Shown: piece after piece, positions 1 through 8,801 of the stretch
Position numbering within the stretch: the stretch's first letter is position 1
Layout: each line of letters begins with the position of its first letter
Source of the DNA: Rhodothermaceae bacterium
Lineage (GTDB): Bacteria; Bacteroidota; Rhodothermia; Rhodothermales; Bin80
Assembly: GCA_009838195.1 (NCBI GenBank)
Contig: VXSC01000011.1
Coordinates: 146,815-210,814, forward strand
Reading direction: 5' to 3'
Length of the DNA stretch: 64,000 nucleotides
Translations under genes and position numbers: made by a program
The notes under the pieces: generated by a model
Seen by the model: the letters and a program-made list of their open reading frames with translations, nothing else
The model's database searches: none
Told to the model about the DNA's origin: nothing

Positions 1-2
1 CC

Positions 3-1319
3 GATGGGGTTTTCCCACCGATTAATGACGCTTCGTTAACCATGGATGTAGCAGCACCAGAGGTCATTCTGGCTAACTCTCTGGCCTATGACCGCTATGG
101 AATGGATGAAGATCTTCTGGGAGTAGCCAAAGTTCAGGGACGGGTTTCCTTGAATGGGTCCGGATTAGCGCTTGCCCGCGATTTTGAATCCAGTGAATCG
201 GATCCACTGATTGCCTGGCCTTCGGTCGAATTCAGCGATGGAAGTGATGGCCTCTCCGGTGGACTTGGAATTCTCCGAATGGGCCAGGATACAGATCAGT
301 CTATGCTCCTCATGAAATACGGTGTGCATGGGGGAGGACATGGACACTTTGATAAATTGCACTTCATCTTTTTCGATCAGGATCGACAGGTTATTCGAGA
401 CTACGGCTTCGGAAGATGGATCAATGTAGAACCGAAGTTTGGCGGACGTTACCTGCCGGAAAACAACTCCTATGCCATGCAGACCGTTGCACACAATACG
501 GTGGTCGTTGATGGCGTGTCGCAAAATATGGGTGATGAAGACGCTGCTGAATCAATGTCCGCCAAACGACATTTTTTTGAATCAGAGAATCCGCCCGCAA
601 TTGCGATGAGCGCACATGCTGACACCTACTACGACGGCGTAGACATGCAGCGCACCATGCTTCTTGTCAATGATGAAACACTTCCATATCCGGTTGTTGT
701 AGACCTGTTTCGCTTGCGTAGTGATGTAGTGCACCAATACGATTACCCGCTGCATTATTCTGGCCAATACATCACCTCAAACCTGCAATTGGAAACCAAT
801 ACGGATGCGTTGGAACCCCTGGGAGATGATCACGGATACCAGCATATCTGGCAAACCGCACATGCCCAACGAGATTCAACCATTCAGTATACCTGGCTCG
901 ACGGTAACCGGTACTACTCATTGATCTCTTCGGCATGGCCCGGAACCGAAGTTTATCTTGGACGCACGGGAGCAAACGATCCGAATTTTAATCTACAGTC
1001 GCATCCTCTTTTAATCCTGCGCCGACAGGCTGACACGCATTTGTTTGCCTCCGTCATTGAACCCCATGGCTACTTTAATGAAGCTCGAGAGCGCTCTGTA
1101 CAAGCCAGGCCCCGGATCACGGGTGTGGAGGTGGTGGGCCATTCAGACGTAGCCAGTGTGATCCGTATCAATGGTCAGGACGGCCTGCATTGGCAAATAA
1201 TCGTTTCAAACCTTTCCGAGGAAATCACCGAACAGCAGGAGGTTGTATTCGGTGATCAATCTTTCCAGTGGACCGGGAGATACCATGTCGACTTCCAGAA
1301 CAACCAAGAAGCGAATTAA
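3..1319 (+). CDS. PL17 oligoalginate lyase, 5'-truncated by window edge
   Basis: The frame is open from base 3, so the gene begins before the window; an internal ATG lies at 42. The visible part is the C-terminal heparinase II/III-like beta-sheet domain of polysaccharide lyase family 17. Counting from the ATG at 42, the block HGGGHGHFDKL (96-106) is followed by Asp120, the GGRYLPEN motif with Tyr137, and AHNT with His151. The spacing H102-D120-H151 and Tyr137 matches, from memory, the zinc ligands and catalytic tyrosine of Saccharophagus Alg17c. The family releases unsaturated monouronate exolytically from alginate oligomers, normally in the periplasm. The following reductase and TRAP transporter fit this use. 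The N-terminal alpha/alpha-toroid with the Asn-His pair is outside the window. Confidence 0.9.
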   Translation, partial: DGVFPPINDASLTMDVAAPEVILANSLAYDRYGMDEDLLGVAKVQGRVSLNGSGLALARDFESSESDPLIAWPSVEFSDGSDGLSGGLGILRMGQDTDQSMLLMKYGVHGGGHGHFDKLHFIFFDQDRQVIRDYGFGRWINVEPKFGGRYLPENNSYAMQTVAHNTVVVDGVSQNMGDEDAAESMSAKRHFFESENPPAIAMSAHADTYYDGVDMQRTMLLVNDETLPYPVVVDLFRLRSDVVHQYDYPLHYSGQYITSNLQLETNTDALEPLGDDHGYQHIWQTAHAQRDSTIQYTWLDGNRYYSLISSAWPGTEVYLGRTGANDPNFNLQSHPLLILRRQADTHLFASVIEPHGYFNEARERSVQARPRITGVEVVGHSDVASVIRINGQDGLHWQIIVSNLSEEITEQQEVVFGDQSFQWTGRYHVDFQNNQEAN

Positions 1320-1406
1320 CATGCAGCCACCCGTTTCTCAGAGCCACACCCCAATTACTCTCTAACCATTTTTCACTACAACGTACTATCATAAATCAAA
1401 TACAGC

Positions 1407-2165
1407 ATGACTCTTGATCTGAACAAAAAAGTAGCACTGGTCACCGGTGGCGGCAGAGACATCGGAAGATGGATCGTCTACAATTTGGCCAAAGCGGGTG
1501 CTTCTGTCATTGTTAATTATCACTCCAGTAAAGAAGCGGCGGAGGAAACGGTTGCAGAAGTGACCGGGTTCGGTGGCCAGGCCATTGCGATTCAAGCCGA
1601 CATTACGCAAGGTGCGGAAGTGAACCGGCTGCTTGCTGAAGGCACTGAAGCTTTTGGTGGAACCCTGGACATCCTGGTCAACAATGCCGGAGGCCTCCTG
1701 GCTCGCAAGAAGCTTGACGAGATGGACGAATCCTTCTGGGATGCCGTTATGGCCGTAAATCTCAAATCTGTTTTTCTGGTTTCTCAGGCGGCATTGGCCT
1801 ACATGAAGCCCGGAGGCACAATCATAAACCTGTCCTCCCTCGCGGCGCGTGATGGTGGCGGAGGTGGATCCATTGCCTATGCGACAGCAAAGGGAGGTGT
1901 TCTAACGATGACCCGCGGAATGGCGAAAGAATTGTCCGCGCGTAAAATCCGTGTAAACTGCGTCTCACCAGGCCTGATTAATACAACTTTTCACGACACC
2001 TTCACATCTGATGAGGTTCGGAAAATGGTTGCCGGCAAGACAGCGTCAGGTCGTGAGGGGGAGTCACAGGATGTAGCGAATGTGGTCACCTTTCTGGCAT
2101 CGGACGCTTCGGAGTATGTGAATGGTGAATCCATCGAGATAAACGGCGGCCTGTACTTCATTTGA
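1407..2165 (+). CDS. SDR-family oxidoreductase, probable DEH reductase
   Basis: A 252-residue classical short-chain dehydrogenase. It has the Rossmann motif TGGGRDIG (13-20), NNAG (92-95), catalytic Ser144 and the Tyr158-x3-Lys162 pair, and ends in the usual NGxxxxINGG block. It lies 87 bases after the PL17 lyase and before a TRAP uptake system. In known alginate pathways an SDR reduces 4-deoxy-L-erythro-5-hexoseulose uronate (DEH) to 2-keto-3-deoxygluconate; that role is inferred from context, since SDR sequence alone does not fix the substrate. No clear Shine-Dalgarno sequence precedes the ATG. A FabG-like reductase for another sugar acid is the main alternative. Confidence 0.82.
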   Translation: MTLDLNKKVALVTGGGRDIGRWIVYNLAKAGASVIVNYHSSKEAAEETVAEVTGFGGQAIAIQADITQGAEVNRLLAEGTEAFGGTLDILVNNAGGLLARKKLDEMDESFWDAVMAVNLKSVFLVSQAALAYMKPGGTIINLSSLAARDGGGGGSIAYATAKGGVLTMTRGMAKELSARKIRVNCVSPGLINTTFHDTFTSDEVRKMVAGKTASGREGESQDVANVVTFLASDASEYVNGESIEINGGLYFI

Positions 2166-2267
2166 ACCTTGACACGGAATCGATTGCTGTAATGAATGAA
2201 CTTGTCCTGTTTGTCGTCTTGAGAACCAACCGGATTGACATGGACCGCTGGATTCAATAACTGCGGA

Positions 2268-3269
2268 ATGAGACTGACTGGTAAGTACCTGCTGTTTTCC
2301 TTGCTACTTGTCCCACTACTTCTAAGTAGCGGGGGCTGTAACTCTTCTGAGGACAGCATTGAACTCCGGCTGGCCCATGTACTGGATTCCACGCACCCTG
2401 TACACCTTGGAATGGCGTTTATGGGAGATCGTCTGGAGGAACTCTCCGGCGGTACGATAAGCGTAAAGATCTATCCCAGTAGCCAGTTGGGGAATGAGCG
2501 AGAGTCCGTCGAACTCCTCCAACTCGGTACCCTGGATATGGCGAAGACCTCTTCCAGTGTGATTGAGAATTTTGTGCCTGCCATGGGAGTCTACAGTCTG
2601 CCCTATCTCTTTGAAGATCAGGACCACCTCTGGGAAACCCTCCTGGGGGATGTAGGACAGGACATCCTTCTGCAGGGTGAACCGTACCGAATCCGCGGGC
2701 TGTGCTATTACGACGCCGGATTCCGAAGCTTTTACATCCACGATAAAAGAGTGGAGACACCGGATGACCTTGAAGGATTGAAAATTCGTGTGATGCGAAG
2801 CAATCTTTCTATCCAAACGATCAACCTGCTCGGCGCAAACGCCACGCCAATGGCTTATGGAGAGCTCTACACTGCATTGCAACAGGGTGTCGTGGACGGT
2901 GCAGAAAACAATCCTCCAAATTTCTACGGCTCTAAACACTTTGAGCAGGCCCGTTATTACACTCTGGATGAACATTCGGCTCCTCCAGATGTCCTGCTGA
3001 TTGGCACGCATACTTGGAATAAACTGTCTCCTTTGCAGAGGCAATGGTTAACACAAGCCGTGGAAGAATCCGTAACCTTCCAGCGTGATTTATGGGAAGA
3101 AGCCAGTCAGGAGGCTCTGCGGGCCGTAGCAGAAGACGGGGTTACGGTCATTCGGCCGGAAAAGCGTCCCTTCCAAGAGGCAGTATCACCGCTCTATGAA
3201 TCTCTTGAGGGTACTGAGCTTGGGCTGTGGGCCAGTCGAATCCGGTCACCTAATCCCAACCTTCCGTGA
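2268..3269 (+). CDS. dctP: TRAP transporter substrate-binding lipoprotein DctP
   Basis: A periplasmic solute-binding protein of a tripartite ATP-independent transporter. The frame is open from a TTG at 2235, but the ATG at 2268 gives a standard lipoprotein signal (MRLTGKYLLFSLLLVPLLL, then SSGGC lipobox), so that start is preferred (333 aa). The DctP fold shows in the early LAHVL..HP segment, YPSSQLG, the Arg-containing LKIRVMRS block that normally binds the substrate carboxylate, and the QGVVDGAENNP motif. Substrate is inferred to be a uronate or keto-deoxy sugar acid released from alginate, because of the neighbouring PL17 lyase and reductase. The stop is 3 bases before dctQ. Confidence 0.92.
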   Translation: MRLTGKYLLFSLLLVPLLLSSGGCNSSEDSIELRLAHVLDSTHPVHLGMAFMGDRLEELSGGTISVKIYPSSQLGNERESVELLQLGTLDMAKTSSSVIENFVPAMGVYSLPYLFEDQDHLWETLLGDVGQDILLQGEPYRIRGLCYYDAGFRSFYIHDKRVETPDDLEGLKIRVMRSNLSIQTINLLGANATPMAYGELYTALQQGVVDGAENNPPNFYGSKHFEQARYYTLDEHSAPPDVLLIGTHTWNKLSPLQRQWLTQAVEESVTFQRDLWEEASQEALRAVAEDGVTVIRPEKRPFQEAVSPLYESLEGTELGLWASRIRSPNPNLP

Positions 3270-3272
3270 CCG

Positions 3273-3782
3273 TTGACGACGCGTATTCTGGACAAAGCTC
3301 TTGCAGGACTATTGGTCACCTTGATGTCGATTATGGTCGTCACCGTGTCCTGGCAGGTCATTACGCGTTTTTTGCTCAACAACCCCAGTTCCTATACAGA
3401 AGAACTCGCCACTTACCTGCTCATCTGGATTAGCTTGCTCGGTGCTGCGTATGCCCTGCGTGTGCGCGCACATTTGGGTATTGACGTGCTTGTACGAAGA
3501 CTGAAAGCTTCCCGGCAACAATCGGTTCATGTCTTTGCCCACCTTGTCATTATCCTCTTTTCCATGGTCGCACTGGTTTTCGGGGGAAGCTGGCTCGTAT
3601 ATGTGACTTTGGACCTGAATCAGCTTTCTGCAGCCTTCCAAGTCCCGATTGGATACGTGTACCTGGTACTTCCGCTCAGTGGACTTTTGATGACCTACTA
3701 CAGTGTCATTGCTCTTCGAGAAAATCCTGGTCAACAGGAGGACTCCACCCTCACGGCTGACCGCATTCCAAATACCTCCTGA
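3273..3782 (+). CDS. dctQ: TRAP transporter small membrane subunit DctQ
   Basis: A 169-residue protein with four predicted membrane spans and the DctQ hallmark in the second quarter (RFLLNNPSSYTEELATYLL, then a run ending GAAYALRVRAHLGID). It begins with a TTG codon at 3273, three bases after the dctP stop; no ATG or GTG is available in frame nearby, so the TTG start is likely real. It acts as the small chaperone-like membrane subunit joining DctM. The gene ends 14 bases before dctM, so the three are one transcription unit. Confidence 0.9.
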   Translation: MTTRILDKALAGLLVTLMSIMVVTVSWQVITRFLLNNPSSYTEELATYLLIWISLLGAAYALRVRAHLGIDVLVRRLKASRQQSVHVFAHLVIILFSMVALVFGGSWLVYVTLDLNQLSAAFQVPIGYVYLVLPLSGLLMTYYSVIALRENPGQQEDSTLTADRIPNTS

Positions 3783-3796
3783 ACTGGATCTGATAG

Positions 3797-5089
3797 ATGG
3801 GTGTTGCCGTATTTGTACTTGTCGTGAGCTTCTTGATTCTGCTGCTGCTGGATGTGCCAGTGGCTTATTGCCTTGGCATGGCGACCCTGCTGACCATGGT
3901 GGTAGCAGTGGATTTGGTGCCTGCGGTCAGCACAACAGCACAGCGCATTGCCACAGGCCTGGACAGTTTTACGCTACTGGCCATCCCCTTTTTCATTCTG
4001 GCAGGCAATCTGATGGGGCGGGGTGGAATTGCACGCCGTCTCATTGCACTTGCTCGTGCTTTGATCGGGGCTTTCCCCGGAGGCCTCGCACTTGTAAATA
4101 TCATTGCGTGTATGCTGTTTGGTTCAATTTCAGGTTCCGGGATCGCCGCGGCAGCTGCAATTGGATCTGTCATGCATCCCAAGATGGTTGACGGCGGCTA
4201 CGCACCTGGTTTCAGCACTGCTGTTAATGTGTCCTCTGCTACAACTGGATTGCTCATCCCTCCAAGCAATGTCCTGATCGTGTATTCGCTTGCCAGTGGC
4301 ACCGTATCGGTCGCCGCACTCTTCATCGCTGGGTACCTGCCTGGAATTCTCATTGGCGGGTTCCTAATGGCCGTAACCGCGTTCGTCGCACACAAGAAAG
4401 GGTATGGCAGGGGCGAACGCGTGGCACTTCGGGAAGTGTTCATGCACTTCGTGCACGCCCTGCCCAGCCTCACCCTAGTCGTGGTCGTAATTGGGGGAAT
4501 CATCGCAGGAATCTTTACCGCGACGGAAGCTGCTGCGATTGCCGTCCTCTATGCCCTTGCACTCGTACTGCTCTATCGTGAGGTGCAACTACGCGACCTC
4601 TATGATGTGTTGCTCAACAGTGTGACCACGACTGCCGTAGTGATGCTCCTTATTGGCACTTCTCTAGCACTCTCCTGGGTCCTTTCTTTTGAGGGGATTC
4701 CGCAGGGAATCGCCGAATCCCTTTTAGCAATTAGTGATAACAAGATTGTCGTGCTATTGCTCATCAATGTGTTGTTGTTGATGGTGGGTACCTTCATGGA
4801 TATGACCCCGGCGATTCTGATCTTTACTCCCATTTTCCTGCCGGTGGTCGTAGGCTTCGGAATTGACCCACTCCACTTCGGGATCCTGATGGTGGCGAAT
4901 CTTTGCATCGGCCTCTGCACTCCACCTGTGGGGACGGTTCTCTTTGCCGGTGCGGGTATTTCCAAGGTGAGTGTCCAGGCAATCATTCGGCCTCTCGCTC
5001 CACTGTATATTGCGATGCTGGTCGCGCTAATCCTGATCACCTTCGTTCCGCAGATAACGCTGCTTGTTCCCCGATTATTTGGCTTTTAA
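3797..5089 (+). CDS. dctM: TRAP transporter large permease subunit DctM
   Basis: A 430-residue, strongly hydrophobic protein with about 12 membrane spans. It has DctM family signatures: AIPFFILAGNLMGRGGIARRL early, the GSISGSGIAAAAAIG loop, and LIPPSNVLIVYSLASGTVSVAALFIAG-type segments around residues 150-185 that form the sodium/substrate site. It is the ion-coupled channel subunit; import is driven by a sodium gradient in studied members. Length is normal for the family (about 425-430). It completes the dctPQM unit and precedes the regulator by 165 bases. Confidence 0.93.
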   Translation: MGVAVFVLVVSFLILLLLDVPVAYCLGMATLLTMVVAVDLVPAVSTTAQRIATGLDSFTLLAIPFFILAGNLMGRGGIARRLIALARALIGAFPGGLALVNIIACMLFGSISGSGIAAAAAIGSVMHPKMVDGGYAPGFSTAVNVSSATTGLLIPPSNVLIVYSLASGTVSVAALFIAGYLPGILIGGFLMAVTAFVAHKKGYGRGERVALREVFMHFVHALPSLTLVVVVIGGIIAGIFTATEAAAIAVLYALALVLLYREVQLRDLYDVLLNSVTTTAVVMLLIGTSLALSWVLSFEGIPQGIAESLLAISDNKIVVLLLINVLLLMVGTFMDMTPAILIFTPIFLPVVVGFGIDPLHFGILMVANLCIGLCTPPVGTVLFAGAGISKVSVQAIIRPLAPLYIAMLVALILITFVPQITLLVPRLFGF

Positions 5090-5254
5090 TCTGAACTCGG
5101 TAATGAAACAGTTCTATCCTGTCCTTGCACCTTGTCACTTGACGACTCGTGATATCATTCCCTTTTCGCCAGAGAATGCACCCTCACAATTGCTTTGTCG
5201 TGCACTCTTTCTCCTCAAACAGCGTAGAATAGTGCTTTTTGACCCTGATTTGTT

Positions 5255-6004
5255 ATGACCCAAAAATTCACACCCGTAGGGAAACCACAGTTACTCAGTC
5301 ATTCGGTGGTTGAAGCCATCGAGAACTCCATCCGCAAAAACGATCTGCGGCCTGGAATGCGACTTGCATCCGAATTAGACCTGTGTTCTCAATTTGGAGT
5401 AAGCCGAACCGTGCTACGGGAGGCACTGCGCATGCTTTCTGGACGCGGCCTGATTCGTATCGAAAAAGGGCGCGGTATCTTCGTCTCCGAGCTCTCTGCT
5501 GAGACGGTGAGTACTCCACTGCAAATGTATCTCCAGCAGCACAGTGGAGACCTGAAGTATATTGATCTCATTAAGGCCCGGCAACTGATTGAACCGCCAA
5601 TCGCTGCCGAAGCGGCACTTTATCATACCCCCGATGATGCGAGGCAACTCAAGGAGGACTTTGACGCAATGAGTTCATGGACCGGAGGAAATGAAGAACT
5701 CGCCAATTTGGATCTTGCATTCCACCAACATATCGCAATCGCATCCGGCAATAGTGTCGTACCACTTTTGATCGCACCCATCCACGCACTCATGCCACAA
5801 GTCAAATCATCGGTCCATAAAGCGGTGGAAGATGCAAAATACTCGGCTATTGAATGGCATCGGCGTATCTTAGATGCCATTCTGGAGCGAGACCCGGAAG
5901 CTGCACGTGTTAACATGGAATATCACCTAGTCGAATCAGGAAAACATATCTCCCGGATGTTAGCCGCCCAGACCTCATCCGAAATCCTGGAGAATGCTGC
6001 CTGA
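5255..6004 (+). CDS. GntR-family regulator, FadR/FCD subgroup
   Basis: A 249-residue transcription regulator. Residues about 10-80 form the GntR winged helix-turn-helix (RPGMRLASELDLCSQFGVSR, then TVLREALRMLSGRGLI and a wing with KGRGIFV). Residues about 95-225 form the all-helical FCD ligand domain with its Asp/His metal-type positions (DLAFHQHIAIASGN, and WHRRILDAI..RD). The subgroup includes UxuR/ExuR- and KdgR-like regulators that sense sugar acids. Its place behind the TRAP genes and opposite the PL6 lyase genes suggests that it controls this locus in response to a uronate; this is inference. The 165-base gap upstream could hold its own promoter, but I see no convincing one. Confidence 0.88.
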   Translation: MTQKFTPVGKPQLLSHSVVEAIENSIRKNDLRPGMRLASELDLCSQFGVSRTVLREALRMLSGRGLIRIEKGRGIFVSELSAETVSTPLQMYLQQHSGDLKYIDLIKARQLIEPPIAAEAALYHTPDDARQLKEDFDAMSSWTGGNEELANLDLAFHQHIAIASGNSVVPLLIAPIHALMPQVKSSVHKAVEDAKYSAIEWHRRILDAILERDPEAARVNMEYHLVESGKHISRMLAAQTSSEILENAA

Positions 6005-6080
6005 TTCGGGCCTCGCTGCAAGCTGTTGTCCTAATTTCGTCAACCGCCCCCGCTGATTGTTCTCTTATGTCGAGCCCGTA

Positions 6081-8801
6081 TCAGGGGGCCTTTTTCGAAA
6101 GCCGTCGTCTGAGTTGATGCAGATACAAGGAAGAGACCGATACCTCGCCCAACCAATTTATGCCTTCCTGATAGCCGCCTGCCCCAATCTGCATTCGCAC
6201 TGGTACATTGCTTGACAGCCCTACGATCACTCCACCCTCCAGCTCCCCCAGATAAACAGGTAGGCGTATTGCCTCTGCTTGCGGATAGACTACTTTGGTG
6301 TTCCACAGTATTGGTGATGACCGTACATCCAGATCCAAAAGGGGTCCGCCGGCTGAATCAGCTTGAATTGTGACAGACTCAAACAAACTGGGATAAATAC
6401 AACCCGTATCATAGATACGGCCGATCAGGCCAGAGGTCACAACATTGAACCCACCACGGCCCTCGCAGCCAACCGTGTGCACTGCATTTGAGTGTACACG
6501 AATATTCTTCATCAAAATGTATCTGGAATCCCGTGCATGAATCCCATAATGACCTCCCCGCCCTTGAACCAAAACCTCGTCAAGAGTTACCTGAGACGCT
6601 GAATCCAGAATGATGGCCGCATCCGCATTGCTGACCTCTATATTTCGTACCCACCCGTGCCGCACATCCTCGAAATACAACGCGTTGTATCCGTCTTCCA
6701 GATGATGTCCTCCATACGGCACTTCAGCAAACTCGAAGCTGAGATGCTCTATACCAACTTCAATCGCGTGTTCTACCATGCTCACCTGTGGTTCAAGTCT
6801 TGGCGTAAGATTAACCAGCAGAGGTTCTTTGGTGTGCACGATACTCCCTTCCAGTGCCGTGATCGTGACGTCCTGAAAGCGCTGTTGCTTGCCTGTGATC
6901 CACCAAATTCTCATATCCCCCGGGAAAGTCAGACTCTCCGGCTCTGATACCTCCAACACATGTGTCCCCCGGTGCCCCTGAAGAATCGAGGAAACCGATC
7001 CTGCTTCCTGTTTCGGTTTTGGCCGAACCCAAATTACCCCACCCCGACCCGAGTACGGTGACCGTATCCTCCCTTGCACCGTGAGCGAATCGTACGATCC
7101 CTCAAAGTCAGTAGACACATCCATCGCCCCAAGGGGCCTCTCCACACTGATCACAGTCTTGCCTGCCCCACTGCCCCGCAAAATCAGACTGTCCCGCTCC
7201 AGAAAGAGCACTTGTGACAAGTGAAATCGGCCCTCCGGGATTCCAATGACCACCCATCCTTGCTGAGTTTCCGCTGCCTGGATCGCCCTTTTGAAGGCTT
7301 CGGTGTCATCGTTCATATCATCACCCGTTGCACCGTAATCGGTCACCTTCAGGGTTGATTCAAGATCTGGCGGCGAATCTTCTCCCCACTGATAACCCGC
7401 ATAGGAAAAATCCGCCGGTGTGCGGACCGTATCTTCCAGAATCTTGGGCGACCAGGGCTGTCCCCACCATGAAGGACCGACATCAGATGGGGAAAGAGGG
7501 GGGTAGGTCGGCGTGGCACCTTTCCCTGATGCTGAACCTGTAGGGGAGGGCTGCTGCATACCATGGGCCCCGCTCACCAGATCTGGATCCTCCCACTGAA
7601 TACCCTCCGGTTCTGGGATCCCCAATTGCGTGCCGTAAAACACATTTCCTTCCCAAATAACGTCCTCCACAGACACATGTGCGGTCACGACCGGCTTTTC
7701 GCTGTCTGTGAGGAGGACATTGTCCCTGAATAACACATTTTCCGGCAAAAGTGTTTTTTCTCCGTCGGCTCCCAACCCGAAAAAAATGCTCACCTCTGTT
7801 CCAACAAAGGTGTTTCGGGCAATCGTGGGCCGCTTCACCTGAAAGTACCGGTTCAAGGGTGAGTTAGGAATGCCATTCATCACCGAAAGGGTTGCGCGTG
7901 ATGAATCGCCTTTTAACTCAGAAAAATAGTTGTGGACAACCGTATGATCCTCTCCTATAACCCGCACCCCGCCGGTTCCTGGTTCTCCTCTGCCCAGGAA
8001 CCAGTTTTCTCTGACTACCGCATGATTGCCATGACGAAGCGTCAGGGCGCCTTGCGCCTCCAGAAATGTGTTGTGACGATAGGTATTATGCCCCGTCTTG
8101 TTTGAAATAATTTCGTGCTCCCCATTGGTGTGCTCGAACAGATTGTGCTCTACAACCGTGTACGAGTCCTGCATGGAACGGCTGCTCGTGCCAATGCGAA
8201 TAGTTTCGCCGCCATTCTTACCCAACTCAGGTCGCGGACCAAAATGGTTATGATCTACCCGGTGGTAATTGGGGATATCGTTCGGTGGATCTTCGAGCCA
8301 TACGACAAATGTAGCACCATCGTGCGTCTTCCCGGCAAAATAGCAGTGGTCCACCCGGTTGTGTGTACCGTACAGGGAAACCCATTTGTATTGCAACAAC
8401 CAGTTTGCAGGGTTATACTCTGTCACCGCACAATTCGTCACCCTGCTGTGATGTGCCATCCTGTCCGTGCGAAAAGCAATTACATGCCCCCGCTCCAGCG
8501 CTCCTCGATGAAACCATAATCCCTCTACTTTCAGATACTTCCCCCCAATCCGAAGCCGAGAGCGTCCCGTCAGAATTACCTCTCCTGGTGATTCTGCGCG
8601 AACCGTTATGGAATCCCCTTCTGCGCCGTCTGCATCAAATATCAGATCTGCGTCGTGCCACGTACCGTTGGCCATTACGATCACATCGCCCGGATGGGCC
8701 TGGCGCACCGCTTCCTGGAACTCCTCCACTGTGCGTACCTGCGTAGTATCCGGTACCACGGACACGGCGACTGCCAATATTAGAGTGACTAGCCCGATCA
8801 A
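6081..8801 (-). CDS. PL6 alginate lyase fused to a second pectate-lyase-type beta-helix
   Basis: A 906-residue secreted protein. Start is a TTG overlapping the stop of the upstream PL6 gene (TTGA), giving the signal peptide MIGLVTLILAVAVSVV. Residues about 20-400 are a PL6/chondroitinase-B-type right-handed beta-helix: NGGETIRIGTS, Glu228 and Glu230 (calcium site), Lys235 in SNK and Arg256 in LRHG, with Lys-Arg spacing of 21 as in chondroitinase B. After a Pro/Ser-rich linker (about 410-480) comes a second parallel beta-helix opening with VTDYGATGDDMNDDTEAF (pectate_lyase_3/rhamnogalacturonase-like) to the end. There is no T9SS sorting domain, unlike its paralogue, so it is probably periplasmic or exported by another route. 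What the second domain cuts or binds is unknown. Confidence 0.88.
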   Translation of the reverse strand: MIGLVTLILAVAVSVVPDTTQVRTVEEFQEAVRQAHPGDVIVMANGTWHDADLIFDADGAEGDSITVRAESPGEVILTGRSRLRIGGKYLKVEGLWFHRGALERGHVIAFRTDRMAHHSRVTNCAVTEYNPANWLLQYKWVSLYGTHNRVDHCYFAGKTHDGATFVVWLEDPPNDIPNYHRVDHNHFGPRPELGKNGGETIRIGTSSRSMQDSYTVVEHNLFEHTNGEHEIISNKTGHNTYRHNTFLEAQGALTLRHGNHAVVRENWFLGRGEPGTGGVRVIGEDHTVVHNYFSELKGDSSRATLSVMNGIPNSPLNRYFQVKRPTIARNTFVGTEVSIFFGLGADGEKTLLPENVLFRDNVLLTDSEKPVVTAHVSVEDVIWEGNVFYGTQLGIPEPEGIQWEDPDLVSGAHGMQQPSPTGSASGKGATPTYPPLSPSDVGPSWWGQPWSPKILEDTVRTPADFSYAGYQWGEDSPPDLESTLKVTDYGATGDDMNDDTEAFKRAIQAAETQQGWVVIGIPEGRFHLSQVLFLERDSLILRGSGAGKTVISVERPLGAMDVSTDFEGSYDSLTVQGRIRSPYSGRGGVIWVRPKPKQEAGSVSSILQGHRGTHVLEVSEPESLTFPGDMRIWWITGKQQRFQDVTITALEGSIVHTKEPLLVNLTPRLEPQVSMVEHAIEVGIEHLSFEFAEVPYGGHHLEDGYNALYFEDVRHGWVRNIEVSNADAAIILDSASQVTLDEVLVQGRGGHYGIHARDSRYILMKNIRVHSNAVHTVGCEGRGGFNVVTSGLIGRIYDTGCIYPSLFESVTIQADSAGGPLLDLDVRSSPILWNTKVVYPQAEAIRLPVYLGELEGGVIVGLSSNVPVRMQIGAGGYQEGINWLGEVSVSSLYLHQLRRRLSKKAP

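Noticed and set aside
6055..6085. GCCC...GGGC hairpin with T-run between the GntR and PL6 genes
   Set aside because: The stem is only about 4 base pairs and lies partly inside the PL6 coding end, too weak to call a terminator.
8115..8519. Plus-strand frame of 134 codons inside the PL6 fusion gene
   Set aside because: It is antisense to a well-supported catalytic domain and shows no protein family character; similar antisense frames occur over most long genes here.
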